The position numbers were made by a program, and so were the translations under genes. Shown here in pieces: positions 1 to 7,479 of a stretch of DNA of 64,000 bases (positions are counted from its first letter, which is position 1; each line of letters begins with the position of its first letter). Below the pieces are notes generated by a model. The model was not told where the DNA came from. It worked only from the letters and a program-made list of their open reading frames with translations, and did no database searches. The DNA is from Spirosoma pollinicola (lineage in GTDB: Bacteria; Bacteroidota; Bacteroidia; Cytophagales; Spirosomataceae): positions 806,001 through 870,000 of the forward strand of contig NZ_CP025096.1 in NCBI RefSeq assembly GCF_002831565.1. The letters run 5' to 3'.

Positions 1-1320
1 AACACCAAAGTAGCCATGACAGCGCCAACCGATCGGCAGGTAAAAAACATCATGATGCCCGAGATAGCCAAGCTGTTTAGGCGGGCTAAAAAGAATGGTG
101 TATTACTTCCGGGCAGGCTCAACGTGTATGATATCCGCACTGATTACGAGGAGTGGTTTCTGACGGGCTTTAAAGCCAGTGAGCACGATCATGAAGCCTG
201 GTCGGGGTTTCACGCCGTCAACACCATGTTTGTGGTCACCGAGGCCAGTGGTATATCAGATGATACGTTCGGGGCCATTGAAGGAAACCTGCAAGGCAAT
301 TCACGCATCCTGCTGGTGTTTAACCCCAACCGGACGGTAGGTTATGCCGCCAAATCGCAGAAGGGCGATCGCTGGAGCAAATTCCGCCTTAACTCCATGA
401 CGGCGCCCAACATTGTTCAGCGCCGTCAGGTCATTCCCGGTCAGGTCGATTACAACTGGATTTTGGATAAGCTGGAGAACTGGTGTGAGATTATTCCCCT
501 CAGCGATGTCAAGGAGGAAATGGATGATTTTCTCTTCGAAGGCGTCTGGTATCGGCCCTCGGATATCTTTCGCATCAAGGTCCTCGGCAAATTTCCTAAA
601 GTCGGTCAGGATAGTCTGATTCCCGAGCAGTGGATTGAATCGGCTCAGCAGCGGTGGGTCCGCTACCACAAAACCAAACGCGTGGAACAGTATCCAAAAC
701 CGCTCCGGTTGGGCGTCGACGTGGCCGGTATGGGCCGCGACAGTTCGGTATTCTGCTTTCGACACGGCAACATCGTTCCCGAATTCATTAAAAGCAATTC
801 AGGTGGTGAAGCTGATCACATGGAGGTAGCGGGCCGGGTGGTGCGTATTCTCAAAGCCAACCGAAAGGCGTTGGCCTTCATCGATACGATTGGTGAGGGA
901 GCTGGAGTCTATTCGAGGACCAAGGAACTGGGCTTTGACGAGCGGGCCCTCTCGTGCAAATATTCCGAATCGGCCAGTGATGAAGACACCGGGGATCCGC
1001 TTACCGACATCACCGGCGAATACACCTTTGCCAACATGCGGGCGTACCTGTTCTGGGCCGTCCGCGACTGGCTTAATCCGAAGAACTATGCCGAAGGCAC
1101 CCTGGAGATGTATTTGCCGATGCTGCCCCCCGGTGATAATCTGATCGAGGAGGCTACGGAGATCAAATGGAAATTTCAGTCCAACGGCAACATCATCATT
1201 GAGCCTAAGGAAGATATCAAAGCCCGGCTGGGCCGCTCGACGGATGAATTTGACGCCCTGGCCAATACGTTTTATCCCGCCCAAAGCTTCGAACCACAGG
1301 ATTTATCTGGATTTTTTTAA
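1..1320 (+). CDS. Phage terminase large subunit (5' truncated by window edge)
   Basis: This ATPase-nuclease motor packages phage DNA into proheads through the portal. The reading frame is open from base 1, so the Walker A region lies outside the window. Visible parts are the Walker B-like strand FVVTEASG followed by a typical NPNRT turn at about residues 72-107. The RNase H-like nuclease has acidic residues in DVAGMGRD (about 234-241), in AFIDTIGEG, and in the C-terminal DEFDALANTF. An internal ATG at base 16 would give 434 residues but would remove part of the ATPase, so it is not the start. The portal gene follows after 12 bases. The family assignment is firm; the length is incomplete only because of the window edge. 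Confidence 0.93.
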   Translation, partial: NTKVAMTAPTDRQVKNIMMPEIAKLFRRAKKNGVLLPGRLNVYDIRTDYEEWFLTGFKASEHDHEAWSGFHAVNTMFVVTEASGISDDTFGAIEGNLQGNSRILLVFNPNRTVGYAAKSQKGDRWSKFRLNSMTAPNIVQRRQVIPGQVDYNWILDKLENWCEIIPLSDVKEEMDDFLFEGVWYRPSDIFRIKVLGKFPKVGQDSLIPEQWIESAQQRWVRYHKTKRVEQYPKPLRLGVDVAGMGRDSSVFCFRHGNIVPEFIKSNSGGEADHMEVAGRVVRILKANRKALAFIDTIGEGAGVYSRTKELGFDERALSCKYSESASDEDTGDPLTDITGEYTFANMRAYLFWAVRDWLNPKNYAEGTLEMYLPMLPPGDNLIEEATEIKWKFQSNGNIIIEPKEDIKARLGRSTDEFDALANTFYPAQSFEPQDLSGFF

Positions 1321-1332
1321 CGACACAACTCC

Positions 1333-2784
1333 ATGAATGTAACAGACCTTAAAAAGCTTCTAACCCCACAGGCTGACCAGCAAGCCGACATTGCGGCCAT
1401 TGTTCAAACCCTTAAAGCCCGGCAGGAGCCACTTGACATTGCAGAGTTTGTCAAACAGTACAATCCAGCCAACCATAAAGCGCTGGATAAGACCATCCGA
1501 AAGGACAAGCTGATCAAGCGACCAACGGGCAAAGTATCGGAGGATGGCAAAGAGGAAACCCAGACTTCGTATGTGGCCGTTAACCGGCAGGTGTTTCCTC
1601 TGCAAAAGCTGATTGTGGAACGGGCCGTGTCATTTTTGTTTGGCAACCCCGTTAAACTTAATGCGGAGGCTAAAAGCGATAAACAAAAGAAGGTAGTGGC
1701 GGCTATAAACCGGATCCTGTATGACAACAAGATCAATTCATTCAACCGGCGTATTGCCCGCGAAATGTTCCGCTCTACGCAGGTGGCTGAATGCTGGTTT
1801 TCGGTTGAAGGGGATGAAGCTCACAGTGATTACGGCTTTGAGACCAAATTTAAGATTCGGTGCGTGGCGTTCAACCGGTGGGACGGGAACGAATTTTATC
1901 CGCTTTATGACGAGACCGGTGATTTGATCGCCTTTAGCAGGGCCTTCAAACGCCATGATGATGAAGGGCGAACCATCAATTATTTTGAGACATACACCGC
2001 TGCGGAATTCATACTGTGGTCCCAAAATAATGGCACCTGGGAGCAGGCTGACCGGATCGCGAACGTCATTAAAAAGATTCCGGTAGTCTATGGCCATCAG
2101 GAACAGGTCGAATGGCAGGATGTGCAGTGGTCGATTGAGCGACTGGAGTATTTGCTAAGCAACTTTGCCGATACCAACGATTACCACGCGGCTCCCAAAA
2201 TCTTTATCGAAGGAAAAATCGATGGCTTTGCCGCCAAAGGCGAGCCCGGACAGATCATTCAGGGAACCAAAGACAGCAAAGCGTATTACCTCAGCTGGAA
2301 TCACGCTACGGATGCAGTCAAGCTGGAGATCGAAACCCTGTTGCGGTTTATCTTCTCCTTTACCCAGACACCGGACATTAGCTTTGACAGTGTGAAGGGC
2401 CTTCGTGAGATTAGCGGAGAGGCCCTGAAGATGCTGTTTTTGGATGCGCACCTGAAAGTGCAGAATAAACGGGAGGTATTCGATGAGTACCTGCAACGAC
2501 GGGTCAATATCTTAAAATCATTTGTGGCCTTTATGGCTGTTGATTTAAAAAAGGAATCTTCTACCCTACAAATCGAGCCCGAAATTCAGCCCTTTATTAT
2601 AAACGATGAAAAGGCCACCATTGATAATTTAATGGCAGCTACGGCGGGCAAACCCATCATCTCCCAAAAGTCAGCCATTGCCCAATCGGGACTCGTCGTC
2701 GACGTCGATGCGGAATACAAACAAATTCAGGAAGAGGAAAAGATAGCCCGCTCCTTTGACATCCTCAACCCGTCGACCATTTAA
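1333..2784 (+). CDS. Phage portal protein, SPP1 gp6-like
   Basis: The portal forms the dodecameric ring at one capsid vertex through which terminase pumps DNA. The 483-residue product has the SPP1 gp6/DUF1073-type layout: an N-terminal alpha/beta wing opening with conserved SYVAVNRQVFPLQKL and FLFGNP segments, a central region with FNRWDGNEFYPLYD, and the stem/clip region near residues 330-370 with the conserved GLREISGEALKMLF helix. The C-terminal crown is helical and charged. It starts 12 bases after the terminase stop, and its TAA overlaps the ATG of the next small gene, consistent with one late operon. Position, length and motifs agree, so confidence is high. Confidence 0.93.
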   Translation: MNVTDLKKLLTPQADQQADIAAIVQTLKARQEPLDIAEFVKQYNPANHKALDKTIRKDKLIKRPTGKVSEDGKEETQTSYVAVNRQVFPLQKLIVERAVSFLFGNPVKLNAEAKSDKQKKVVAAINRILYDNKINSFNRRIAREMFRSTQVAECWFSVEGDEAHSDYGFETKFKIRCVAFNRWDGNEFYPLYDETGDLIAFSRAFKRHDDEGRTINYFETYTAAEFILWSQNNGTWEQADRIANVIKKIPVVYGHQEQVEWQDVQWSIERLEYLLSNFADTNDYHAAPKIFIEGKIDGFAAKGEPGQIIQGTKDSKAYYLSWNHATDAVKLEIETLLRFIFSFTQTPDISFDSVKGLREISGEALKMLFLDAHLKVQNKREVFDEYLQRRVNILKSFVAFMAVDLKKESSTLQIEPEIQPFIINDEKATIDNLMAATAGKPIISQKSAIAQSGLVVDVDAEYKQIQEEEKIARSFDILNPSTI

Positions 2785-2984
2785 TGAAAATAGATAACGC
2801 TTTCGGTCTCAAACAGACGGTCTATCTCAAAACCGATAAGGACCAGCTTCCCCGCCTGATTACGGCCATCAAGATCTGTCCGGATGGGCTGTTGTATGAG
2901 GTTATTTCCGGCATAACCAGCTCCTATCATTATGATTTCGAGCTATCGGATGCCCCGGATGTGATGCTGTCCTCTACCAACTGA
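2784..2984 (+). CDS. Small phage protein downstream of portal
   Basis: A 66-residue protein of unknown function. Its start codon overlaps the portal stop codon as TAATG, indicating translational coupling, and it is the last gene before a strong intrinsic terminator. It has a short beta-rich pattern (QTVYLKTDKDQLPRLIT, then LLYEVISG) that recalls small SH3-like or head-completion-size proteins, but no family could be named. Reality is supported by the tight overlap and the immediate terminator. A role in head assembly or portal function is only inferred from position. Confidence 0.7.
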   Translation: MKIDNAFGLKQTVYLKTDKDQLPRLITAIKICPDGLLYEVISGITSSYHYDFELSDAPDVMLSSTN

Positions 2985-2990
2985 GAAAAT

Positions 2991-3019
2991 AAAAAAGCCT
3001 ACGCATTGGTAGGCTTTTT
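2991..3019 (+). terminator. Intrinsic terminator after the portal operon
   Basis: A 7-bp perfect stem (AGCCTAC/GTAGGCT) with a 6-base loop is flanked by an A-run on the left and a T-run on the right, so it may act in both directions. It would end the terminase-portal transcript before the minor head gene, implying that the latter has its own promoter in the 3020-3266 gap. Confidence 0.85.
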
Positions 3020-3027
3020 CGTGGGGT

Positions 3028-3143
3028 GAGCCTAGTCATAATCGACAGCACAAAAGCTTATCGGCTCATTTGCCAACACCTGTAAACAGGATTTTTACGT
3101 TAGCGAAAATTTCCCCCTCAAAAGGAGCCTGTAGTCATAATCG
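3028..3143. repeat. Direct repeat in the gap between portal and minor head genes
   Basis: The motif GAGCCT followed by AGTCATAATCG occurs at 3028-3044 and again at 3125-3143, the second with two extra bases (GT) in the middle. The two copies are 97 bases apart in the same orientation. The surrounding 250 bases hold no convincing gene. A regulator binding pair for the head gene promoter is possible but unproven. Confidence 0.5.
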
Positions 3144-3266
3144 TTGTTCGTGCACGTTCAACGGCTTGCCTAAAAGTCCTATTTTCTATAGCGTGAGGGA
3201 CGCTGTTCCTTTTCAGGATCATTGCAAATATACAATAGACAATAACGCAGGTCAATAGTAAATTTC

Positions 3267-4883
3267 ATGAGTAACCGCAACCTGACGCCCGACGAGTGGG
3301 ACAAACTGCACTTTGCCCGAACGGAAGAATACTCCCACCGGGTCGAGCTCATCTACCGATCAATTCTAAAAGAAGCGGCCCGGCTGGCCATTGAACTGAA
3401 GGTAGATCCGGACAAAGCGTTTTCCTTCTCTTCCTTTCCGGCGACCGCCCAGCGCGTCAATGCCCTGATGAAATCGCTCTCGAATCAGCTGCTGGTGACG
3501 ATTCAGAATGGACAAACTAATGAATGGAATCTGGCCAATGACAAGAACGATACGCTGGTGGGCACACTCAGCCACATTGGCCTCTCGCAAGACACGCTGA
3601 GCCACTACATGGGCCGCAACCTGGAAGCATTGTCCGCCTTCCAAACCCGCAAAACGAATGGGCTGAACCTCTCCGATCGGGTAGTCAAGTACACCGGTCA
3701 GTTCAAACGGGAACTGGAGATGGGCATCGATGTGGGCCTGGGCAAAGGTATCAGCGCCGATCAGCTGAGCCGGGACCTCAGGGCCAATCTGAAGGAACCC
3801 GACCGGCTGTTTCGGCGGGTCAGATCCAAACATGGCAGTCTGGTCCTCTGCAAACACGCCCAGGCCTATCATCCGGGAAGTGGAGTCTATCGTAGCTCAT
3901 ATAAAAACATGATGCGGCTTACCCGGACGGAGATCAACACGGCCTACCGGGAAGCGGACTTTCAGCGCTGGCAGAGTTTAGACTTCGTGGTGGGCATCGA
4001 GGTCAGGCGGAGCAATAACCCCTACGATTGTGATATCTGCGGACCACTGGCGGGCAAATACCCCAAGGAGTTTAAGTTCATTGGCTGGCATCCCCAGTGT
4101 AGGTGTCATGCGGTGAGCATACTGGCCAGTCCCGAGGAGATGCGCCTGCTCAACAAACAGATCCTGGCTGGTCAGGATCCGTCGGGCTTTGAGAGCGTCA
4201 ATCAGGTCAGTGCCACGCCGGCCGGCTTCGATGCGTGGGTACAGACAAACCGGGACAAGCTGATCAACGCGGTTAAACTGCCGTTTTTCCTATCGGATAA
4301 TAAAGCCTTCTTTGATCTGAGTAAACCCGCTGCGCCCTCATCGGAACAAATCCTGCTGGCCGATGAGACGTTCAAAAAAGCGATGGAGGACATGAACCAG
4401 CGGATCGGCATCGGCCTGCCTGCCAAACTCTCATTGGTAGAAAAGGCGGCCGTCAACAACTATACCCGATCCATTTATTATGATCTGAACCGGTACCTGC
4501 GCGGGGTGAGTGTACCGAATCAGGAACTGGTAGAAGCGATGAGTGAAACGCTGTCGACGGCCCTTGCCAAACTGCCCTCCACCAAAAAACGAGTGTACAG
4601 GATTGCGGATTATTCCTCATCCGACATTGAGGCCATCCGGCAGGCAATGCTTAAGAAGCTACCGTTGAGTTTTCCTTCTTTTACCTCCACGTCAGTGAAT
4701 CCGGGCCTGATCTTTGAGGGAAATGTCCGCTTTGTCATCACCGGCAAGCGGGGCAAAAACATCGTCAAACTAAGTCACTTTCCCGGTGAGCAGGAGGTTT
4801 TGTTTGATAAAAACGCTAGCTTTCGGGTTGACTCGGTGACTAAAGGCGTTGACAAGACAATCATTGAATTAACGGAACTCTGA
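3267..4883 (+). CDS. Minor head protein (SPP1 gp7 / Mu gpF-like) fused to an ADP-ribosyltransferase
   Basis: Residues 1 to about 290 form a phage minor head (head morphogenesis) protein: a long helical region, then RLTRTEINTAYREAD, and the family cysteine/histidine cluster CDICGPLAGK with HPQCRCHAVSI. Residues about 345-538 look like an R-S-E class ADP-ribosyltransferase: Arg445 in VYR, STS at 474-476, and a Glu508-x-Glu510 pair in PGEQEVLF. Such fusions are known in phages; the enzyme is injected or released and modifies proteins, with target unknown here. The gene lies after the portal but is separated from it by a terminator and 280 bases. It overlaps a leftward small gene by 15 bases. All three catalytic signatures are present, so activity is plausible. 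Confidence 0.9.
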   Translation: MSNRNLTPDEWDKLHFARTEEYSHRVELIYRSILKEAARLAIELKVDPDKAFSFSSFPATAQRVNALMKSLSNQLLVTIQNGQTNEWNLANDKNDTLVGTLSHIGLSQDTLSHYMGRNLEALSAFQTRKTNGLNLSDRVVKYTGQFKRELEMGIDVGLGKGISADQLSRDLRANLKEPDRLFRRVRSKHGSLVLCKHAQAYHPGSGVYRSSYKNMMRLTRTEINTAYREADFQRWQSLDFVVGIEVRRSNNPYDCDICGPLAGKYPKEFKFIGWHPQCRCHAVSILASPEEMRLLNKQILAGQDPSGFESVNQVSATPAGFDAWVQTNRDKLINAVKLPFFLSDNKAFFDLSKPAAPSSEQILLADETFKKAMEDMNQRIGIGLPAKLSLVEKAAVNNYTRSIYYDLNRYLRGVSVPNQELVEAMSETLSTALAKLPSTKKRVYRIADYSSSDIEAIRQAMLKKLPLSFPSFTSTSVNPGLIFEGNVRFVITGKRGKNIVKLSHFPGEQEVLFDKNASFRVDSVTKGVDKTIIELTEL

Positions 4884-5060
4884 TTCGCTCTGCATCCGGT
4901 CTTTAATGGACCGCCGGCTAACATCTTCCGCCTGCCGCTGCTGTGGGGTCAGCGATTCCCGGCGCTTCTGTTCAGCTTCCGTTTCCCAGGCATCCCACTG
5001 GGCCAGCATGCCCGCTTTGGGGCCACCGTCTTTATCGGCATAGGGGTTTTTGGTATTCAT
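4869..5060 (-). CDS. Small charged phage protein
   Basis: A 63-residue highly charged, probably helical protein of unknown function. It begins with ATG at 5060 and its 3' end overlaps the 3' end of the head-ADP-ribosyltransferase gene tail to tail. The composition (many E, R, Q; motif TPQQRQAEDVSRRS) suits a small soluble helical protein. No membrane segment or known motif is seen. The only support is a clean reading frame with phage-like composition next to phage genes, so it stays hypothetical. Confidence 0.5.
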   Translation of the reverse strand: MNTKNPYADKDGGPKAGMLAQWDAWETEAEQKRRESLTPQQRQAEDVSRRSIKDRMQSESEFR

Positions 5061-5122
5061 AGACTGGTTTGTTTAATGGAGATAACCCCCTTTCTATAGA
5101 ACAAATAAATAGGCTGTTTTAG

Positions 5123-5137
5123 TCGGTAGTTTACCGA
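5123..5137 (-). terminator. Weak hairpin at the end of the TIR operon
   Basis: TCGGTA and TACCGA flank a 3-base loop immediately beyond the stop codon of the leftward small gene at 5138. On the minus strand it is followed only by a short mixed A/C tract, so termination strength is doubtful. Confidence 0.35.
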
Positions 5138-5407
5138 TTATCCCTTCAAGGGTACCTCCACTAGTACCTTGTGCGTACAATCCCCTTTCAGGTAATCAAC
5201 GCCCAATACTGCAATGGCCCTCCCCTGCTGGGTAGTCAGCTTGTCAATACCTATGTAATCAGATCGATTCTCCACCAGAATGTCGATCACTTCAGTATAC
5301 CCTTCTTTGACTGCCCGGTTAATGGGTTTGTCCATCCGGGCATCTTTCAGGCGTTTTCTAATGGCCTGAATGGTCTGTTTGATTTTGCCTTCTGAAATAC
5401 TATTCAT
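5138..5407 (-). CDS. Small partner gene of the TIR protein, ankyrin-like segment
   Basis: An 89-residue soluble protein. The ATG at 5407 is preferred over the longer frame because it lies only 7 bases after the TIR stop codon, as expected for an operon. The N-terminal third is basic and helical. The segment PINRAVKEGYTEVIDILVEN resembles one ankyrin-type helix pair (PINxAxxxGxxxxIxxLxE). The C terminus is beta-like (KVLVEVPLKG). No function can be assigned. Its place directly behind a TIR effector makes a partner, sensor or inhibitor role conceivable, which is inference only. Confidence 0.62.
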   Translation of the reverse strand: MNSISEGKIKQTIQAIRKRLKDARMDKPINRAVKEGYTEVIDILVENRSDYIGIDKLTTQQGRAIAVLGVDYLKGDCTHKVLVEVPLKG

Positions 5408-5414
5408 AAATAAA

Positions 5415-6260
5415 TTAAATCTGAGTGGTTCCAGGATATTTTCGTTTAGTCCCCAGTTTAAAATTGGCAAGTACATTTTTTACTGTATTATCCATAACAT
5501 CTTTTCTAAAGAACTTTTTAATATCGTTATCGATCAGGTTTAGAAGTATTCCTACTTCAGGTATTGATCCCGTGATTTCAAAATGGTGTTTTATTATTTC
5601 GTTAAGGTATATCTCTAAATCACTTTGTTTAAAAGTGTTAAATTCTGCATTTGATATAGTTACAGTAGGGTCTATTTTCTCCAGCTGTCTAATACGCTTA
5701 TCAAATCCTCTTACAGTCAACAATATTTCGCTTAAAATATCTTTATCTTTTCTACTTTCGACCTTTTCTGGCTCGGGCGTTTCATTTAGAACCTTTGCAA
5801 AATCAGCTTCAAACTGAGGCCAATACGTTTCGAAAACACGTGCAAAAACTTCGGACGTAAGTTGCCCCTCTTTTAGCTGAAGGTTAATTGTTTTAGCCAG
5901 TGCATACAATCCAGTTTTATCGGGAGAGGTGGCATTAAGCTGCGAAAGCGGCGGCATCAAATCCTGCGGCATCAAATCCACTAAAAAAGGTATAACCCTA
6001 CTGGTAGAAAGTCCTTTTGTCAAGGCTCCAGCTTCGAAGAGTATCCATGGCTTATCTTTATTTTCTTTTGTCAGGCAAATAATACCGATAGACGTTTCGG
6101 ACAGCTGGTTACCAATTTCCGTAAACCAAAGCGAGCCGCTCTCTATATCCTGCGTGGATACCCACGGATCCGAAGCCTGAAGCACACATTTTAACCATAC
6201 TTTAAATATTTCAGCAACATGCTGACTTCGAACGCCTGACCAACTAATAAAGACTTTCAT
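5415..6260 (-). CDS. TIR-domain protein, probable NADase-type defence effector
   Basis: The N-terminal 130 residues are a bacterial TIR domain: opening strand MKVFISWSG, the SLWFTEIGNQL and GIICLTKEN segments, and WILFEAGALTK, whose Glu is the position used for NAD cleavage in active bacterial TIRs. The C-terminal half (about 160-281) is helical and unassigned; in other systems such regions sense infection. The gene is visibly AT-rich compared with the phage backbone. It follows the 100-residue gene ending at 6296 by 35 bases and precedes a small gene by 7, forming a leftward operon whose promoter region carries an inverted repeat also found at the adjacent XRE gene. An antiphage or superinfection-exclusion role is likely but inferred. 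Confidence 0.85.
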   Translation of the reverse strand: MKVFISWSGVRSQHVAEIFKVWLKCVLQASDPWVSTQDIESGSLWFTEIGNQLSETSIGIICLTKENKDKPWILFEAGALTKGLSTSRVIPFLVDLMPQDLMPPLSQLNATSPDKTGLYALAKTINLQLKEGQLTSEVFARVFETYWPQFEADFAKVLNETPEPEKVESRKDKDILSEILLTVRGFDKRIRQLEKIDPTVTISNAEFNTFKQSDLEIYLNEIIKHHFEITGSIPEVGILLNLIDNDIKKFFRKDVMDNTVKNVLANFKLGTKRKYPGTTQI

Positions 6261-6295
6261 GAGGATTGATTAACGGGTGAATAGGAAAAGTAAAG

Positions 6296-6598
6296 TTAAT
6301 TCAACTGACTTGGATACGCCACAAACGTAGCCTGGTGGTTATAATCGATCAGCATGAGCATATACCGAAGATCCGTAACGGTACCAATGCCCGGATTGAA
6401 GCCGTGAAAGAAGAAAAGCCCAGCTTCCACCGATAAGCGACCAGTTACCCCTTTGTAAGCGTAGCGGGTCTTTCGGCCACTCAGTTCGACAAAGCCCAGG
6501 CTGATCAGAATGTCATGATTGATTTCCATGAGTAAATAACGTTTCGTCATCCGTATTGATGTTGTCGAGATAGAAATGAATTCTTCGTTTAACCTCAT
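6296..6598 (-). CDS. Hypothetical protein, first gene of the TIR operon
   Basis: A 100-residue soluble protein without recognisable family. It contains conserved-looking phrases LGFVELSGRKTRYAYKG and GIGTVTDLRYMLMLIDYN that suggest a compact alpha/beta fold of the kind seen in small Bacteroidota phage proteins. The start is ATG at 6598; in-frame ATGs at 6550 and 6529 are alternatives. An operator-like dyad at 6618-6632 and a TAAATTTG -7 element at 6639-6646 lie just upstream. The TIR gene begins 35 bases downstream, so both are probably co-transcribed. Confidence 0.6.
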   Translation of the reverse strand: MRLNEEFISISTTSIRMTKRYLLMEINHDILISLGFVELSGRKTRYAYKGVTGRLSVEAGLFFFHGFNPGIGTVTDLRYMLMLIDYNHQATFVAYPSQLN

Positions 6599-6617
6599 CG
6601 GATTCTATCGCAAATTA

Positions 6618-6646
6618 ATACGCTAAGAGTATATTATCCAAATTTA
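6618..6646 (-). promoter_or_regulatory. Promoter and operator-like dyad of the TIR operon
   Basis: Read leftward, a TAnnTTTG -7 element (TAAATTTG, 6639-6646) is followed by the dyad ATAC-N7-GTAT (6618-6632), 20 bases before the ATG at 6598. Nearly the same dyad and geometry occur at the neighbouring XRE gene, so XRE control of the TIR operon is likely. This is inferred from pattern only. Confidence 0.55.
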
Positions 6647-6862
6647 TTGAGAGATATTAATTATGCTTTGCAATTTCTCTTTTAAAAGCCGGTTCTCCTC
6701 AATCAACCGGCATGCGGCAACTATTTGATTAGAAACCTCTTTCTTACCATTTTCCAGTTCTGAAACCCTAACCTGTGGTTTTTGATAGCCTAGTATTTGG
6801 CCAAATTCTTCTTGGCTTAAACCTAGCTTGAGGCGTAGATTTTTAATCTCAAACCCTTTCAT
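6644..6862 (-). CDS. XRE-family helix-turn-helix regulator
   Basis: A 72-residue Cro/CI-type DNA-binding protein. The helix-turn-helix spans residues 8-45 (NLRLKLGLSQEEFGQILGY, then VSELENGKKEVS). A short leucine-rich helix (LIEENRLLKEKLQSI) follows and could dimerise. ATG at 6862 is chosen because the longer frame would run through its own promoter (TATATTTG, 6893-6900) and the operator dyad at 6868-6882. It is divergent from the GIY-YIG gene and upstream of the TIR operon, whose promoter carries a matching dyad. It probably represses itself, the nuclease and the TIR operon. Confidence 0.8.
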   Translation of the reverse strand: MKGFEIKNLRLKLGLSQEEFGQILGYQKPQVRVSELENGKKEVSNQIVAACRLIEENRLLKEKLQSIINISQ

Positions 6863-6867
6863 ATTAT

Positions 6868-6900
6868 ATACTTTTAGAGTATGTTTGTTGTGCAAATATA
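6868..6900. promoter_or_regulatory. Divergent promoter with perfect inverted-repeat operator
   Basis: ATACT and AGTAT arms with a 5-base spacer make a perfect dyad at 6868-6882. A rightward -7 element TATGTTTG (6880-6887) overlaps it, and a leftward -7 element TATATTTG lies at 6893-6900. A protein bound here would block both the XRE gene and the GIY-YIG gene. Confidence 0.6.
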
Positions 6901-6912
6901 AGCAACGTAAAT

Positions 6913-7272
6913 ATGAAAACATCCCATATATACCTACTTATAGACCCACGAACGGGTGATGAAAAATACATTGGGTATACCAATAAATTGAAACGTCGGT
7001 TATACCAACACGTTAACGGCGCTAACTTAAAACCTTACTTTCCGAATACTGTCAAGCGAAACAACGACCCAGACTTATGGATGTGCAATACAGAAAAGTC
7101 AAAGTGGATACGCGAACTATTGAATTTGGGTCTTACGCCTACCATTCAACTATTGGTAACAGTCGCCGATAGCCACAAGGCTTACTATGAATGGTTTTGG
7201 GGACAGATTTATGCTGATGCTATACTAGTGAATGATAAGCCATTTAACAAAGAATCTATAACGGGCATCTGA
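6913..7272 (+). CDS. GIY-YIG superfamily nuclease-like protein
   Basis: A 119-residue protein that opens with the GIY-YIG core: a first strand HIYLLIDPRTG in place of the GIY signature, YIGYTNKLKRRLYQHV with the YIG signature, the following Arg and a helix, and the acidic residue of YYEWFWGQI at the expected metal-binding Glu position. This is a minimal catalytic domain without an obvious DNA-binding extension. Family members cut DNA in homing, repair, restriction or phage exclusion. It is divergent from an XRE regulator and shares its operator, and it is closed by a strong terminator. The first tyrosine signature is altered (YLL for GIY), which is common in subfamilies. Confidence 0.75.
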   Translation: MKTSHIYLLIDPRTGDEKYIGYTNKLKRRLYQHVNGANLKPYFPNTVKRNNDPDLWMCNTEKSKWIRELLNLGLTPTIQLLVTVADSHKAYYEWFWGQIYADAILVNDKPFNKESITGI

Positions 7273-7307
7273 ATTTGACAATCAAATAAATATAGTATGG
7301 TAAATGC

Positions 7308-7342
7308 AAAAAGCCCGTTTCGTGATGAAACCGGGCTTTTTT
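7308..7342. terminator. Bidirectional intrinsic terminator
   Basis: AAAAAGCCCG-TTTC pairs with GAAAC-CGGGCTTTTT, with one bulged base and a short loop. A-run and T-run on both sides allow it to end the rightward nuclease gene and leftward transcripts from 7.5-8.5 kb. Confidence 0.85.
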
Positions 7343-7454
7343 ACATCTGGCAAGATTCTATAAATGGCTCCTCCGTTCGAAGTTTAAGGTCACGTTCCAC
7401 TTCGGATTTGAACTCTTCCAGCCACTTAACTTTACCCGGTATACTGTTTAAATT
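7341..7454 (-). pseudogene. C-terminal fragment of an unknown gene
   Basis: Leftward frame encoding about 37 residues (KVKWLEEFKSEVERDLKLR in its middle) that ends with TAA at 7341 inside the terminator. It is preceded in frame by a stop codon and has no start codon. The helical, charged composition looks like real protein rather than chance. It is probably the tail of a gene whose front was lost when the 7.5-8.5 kb gene arrived. Confidence 0.35.
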
Positions 7455-7479
7455 TTAATTGAGCTCATAGGGCTAAGGA

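Noticed and set aside
301..765. 154-codon leftward frame opposite the terminase gene
   Set aside because: Shadow of the terminase coding sequence; no independent support.
3070..3258. 62-codon rightward frame in the portal-head gap
   Set aside because: Composition is not protein-like, it covers the direct repeat, and there is no start signal.
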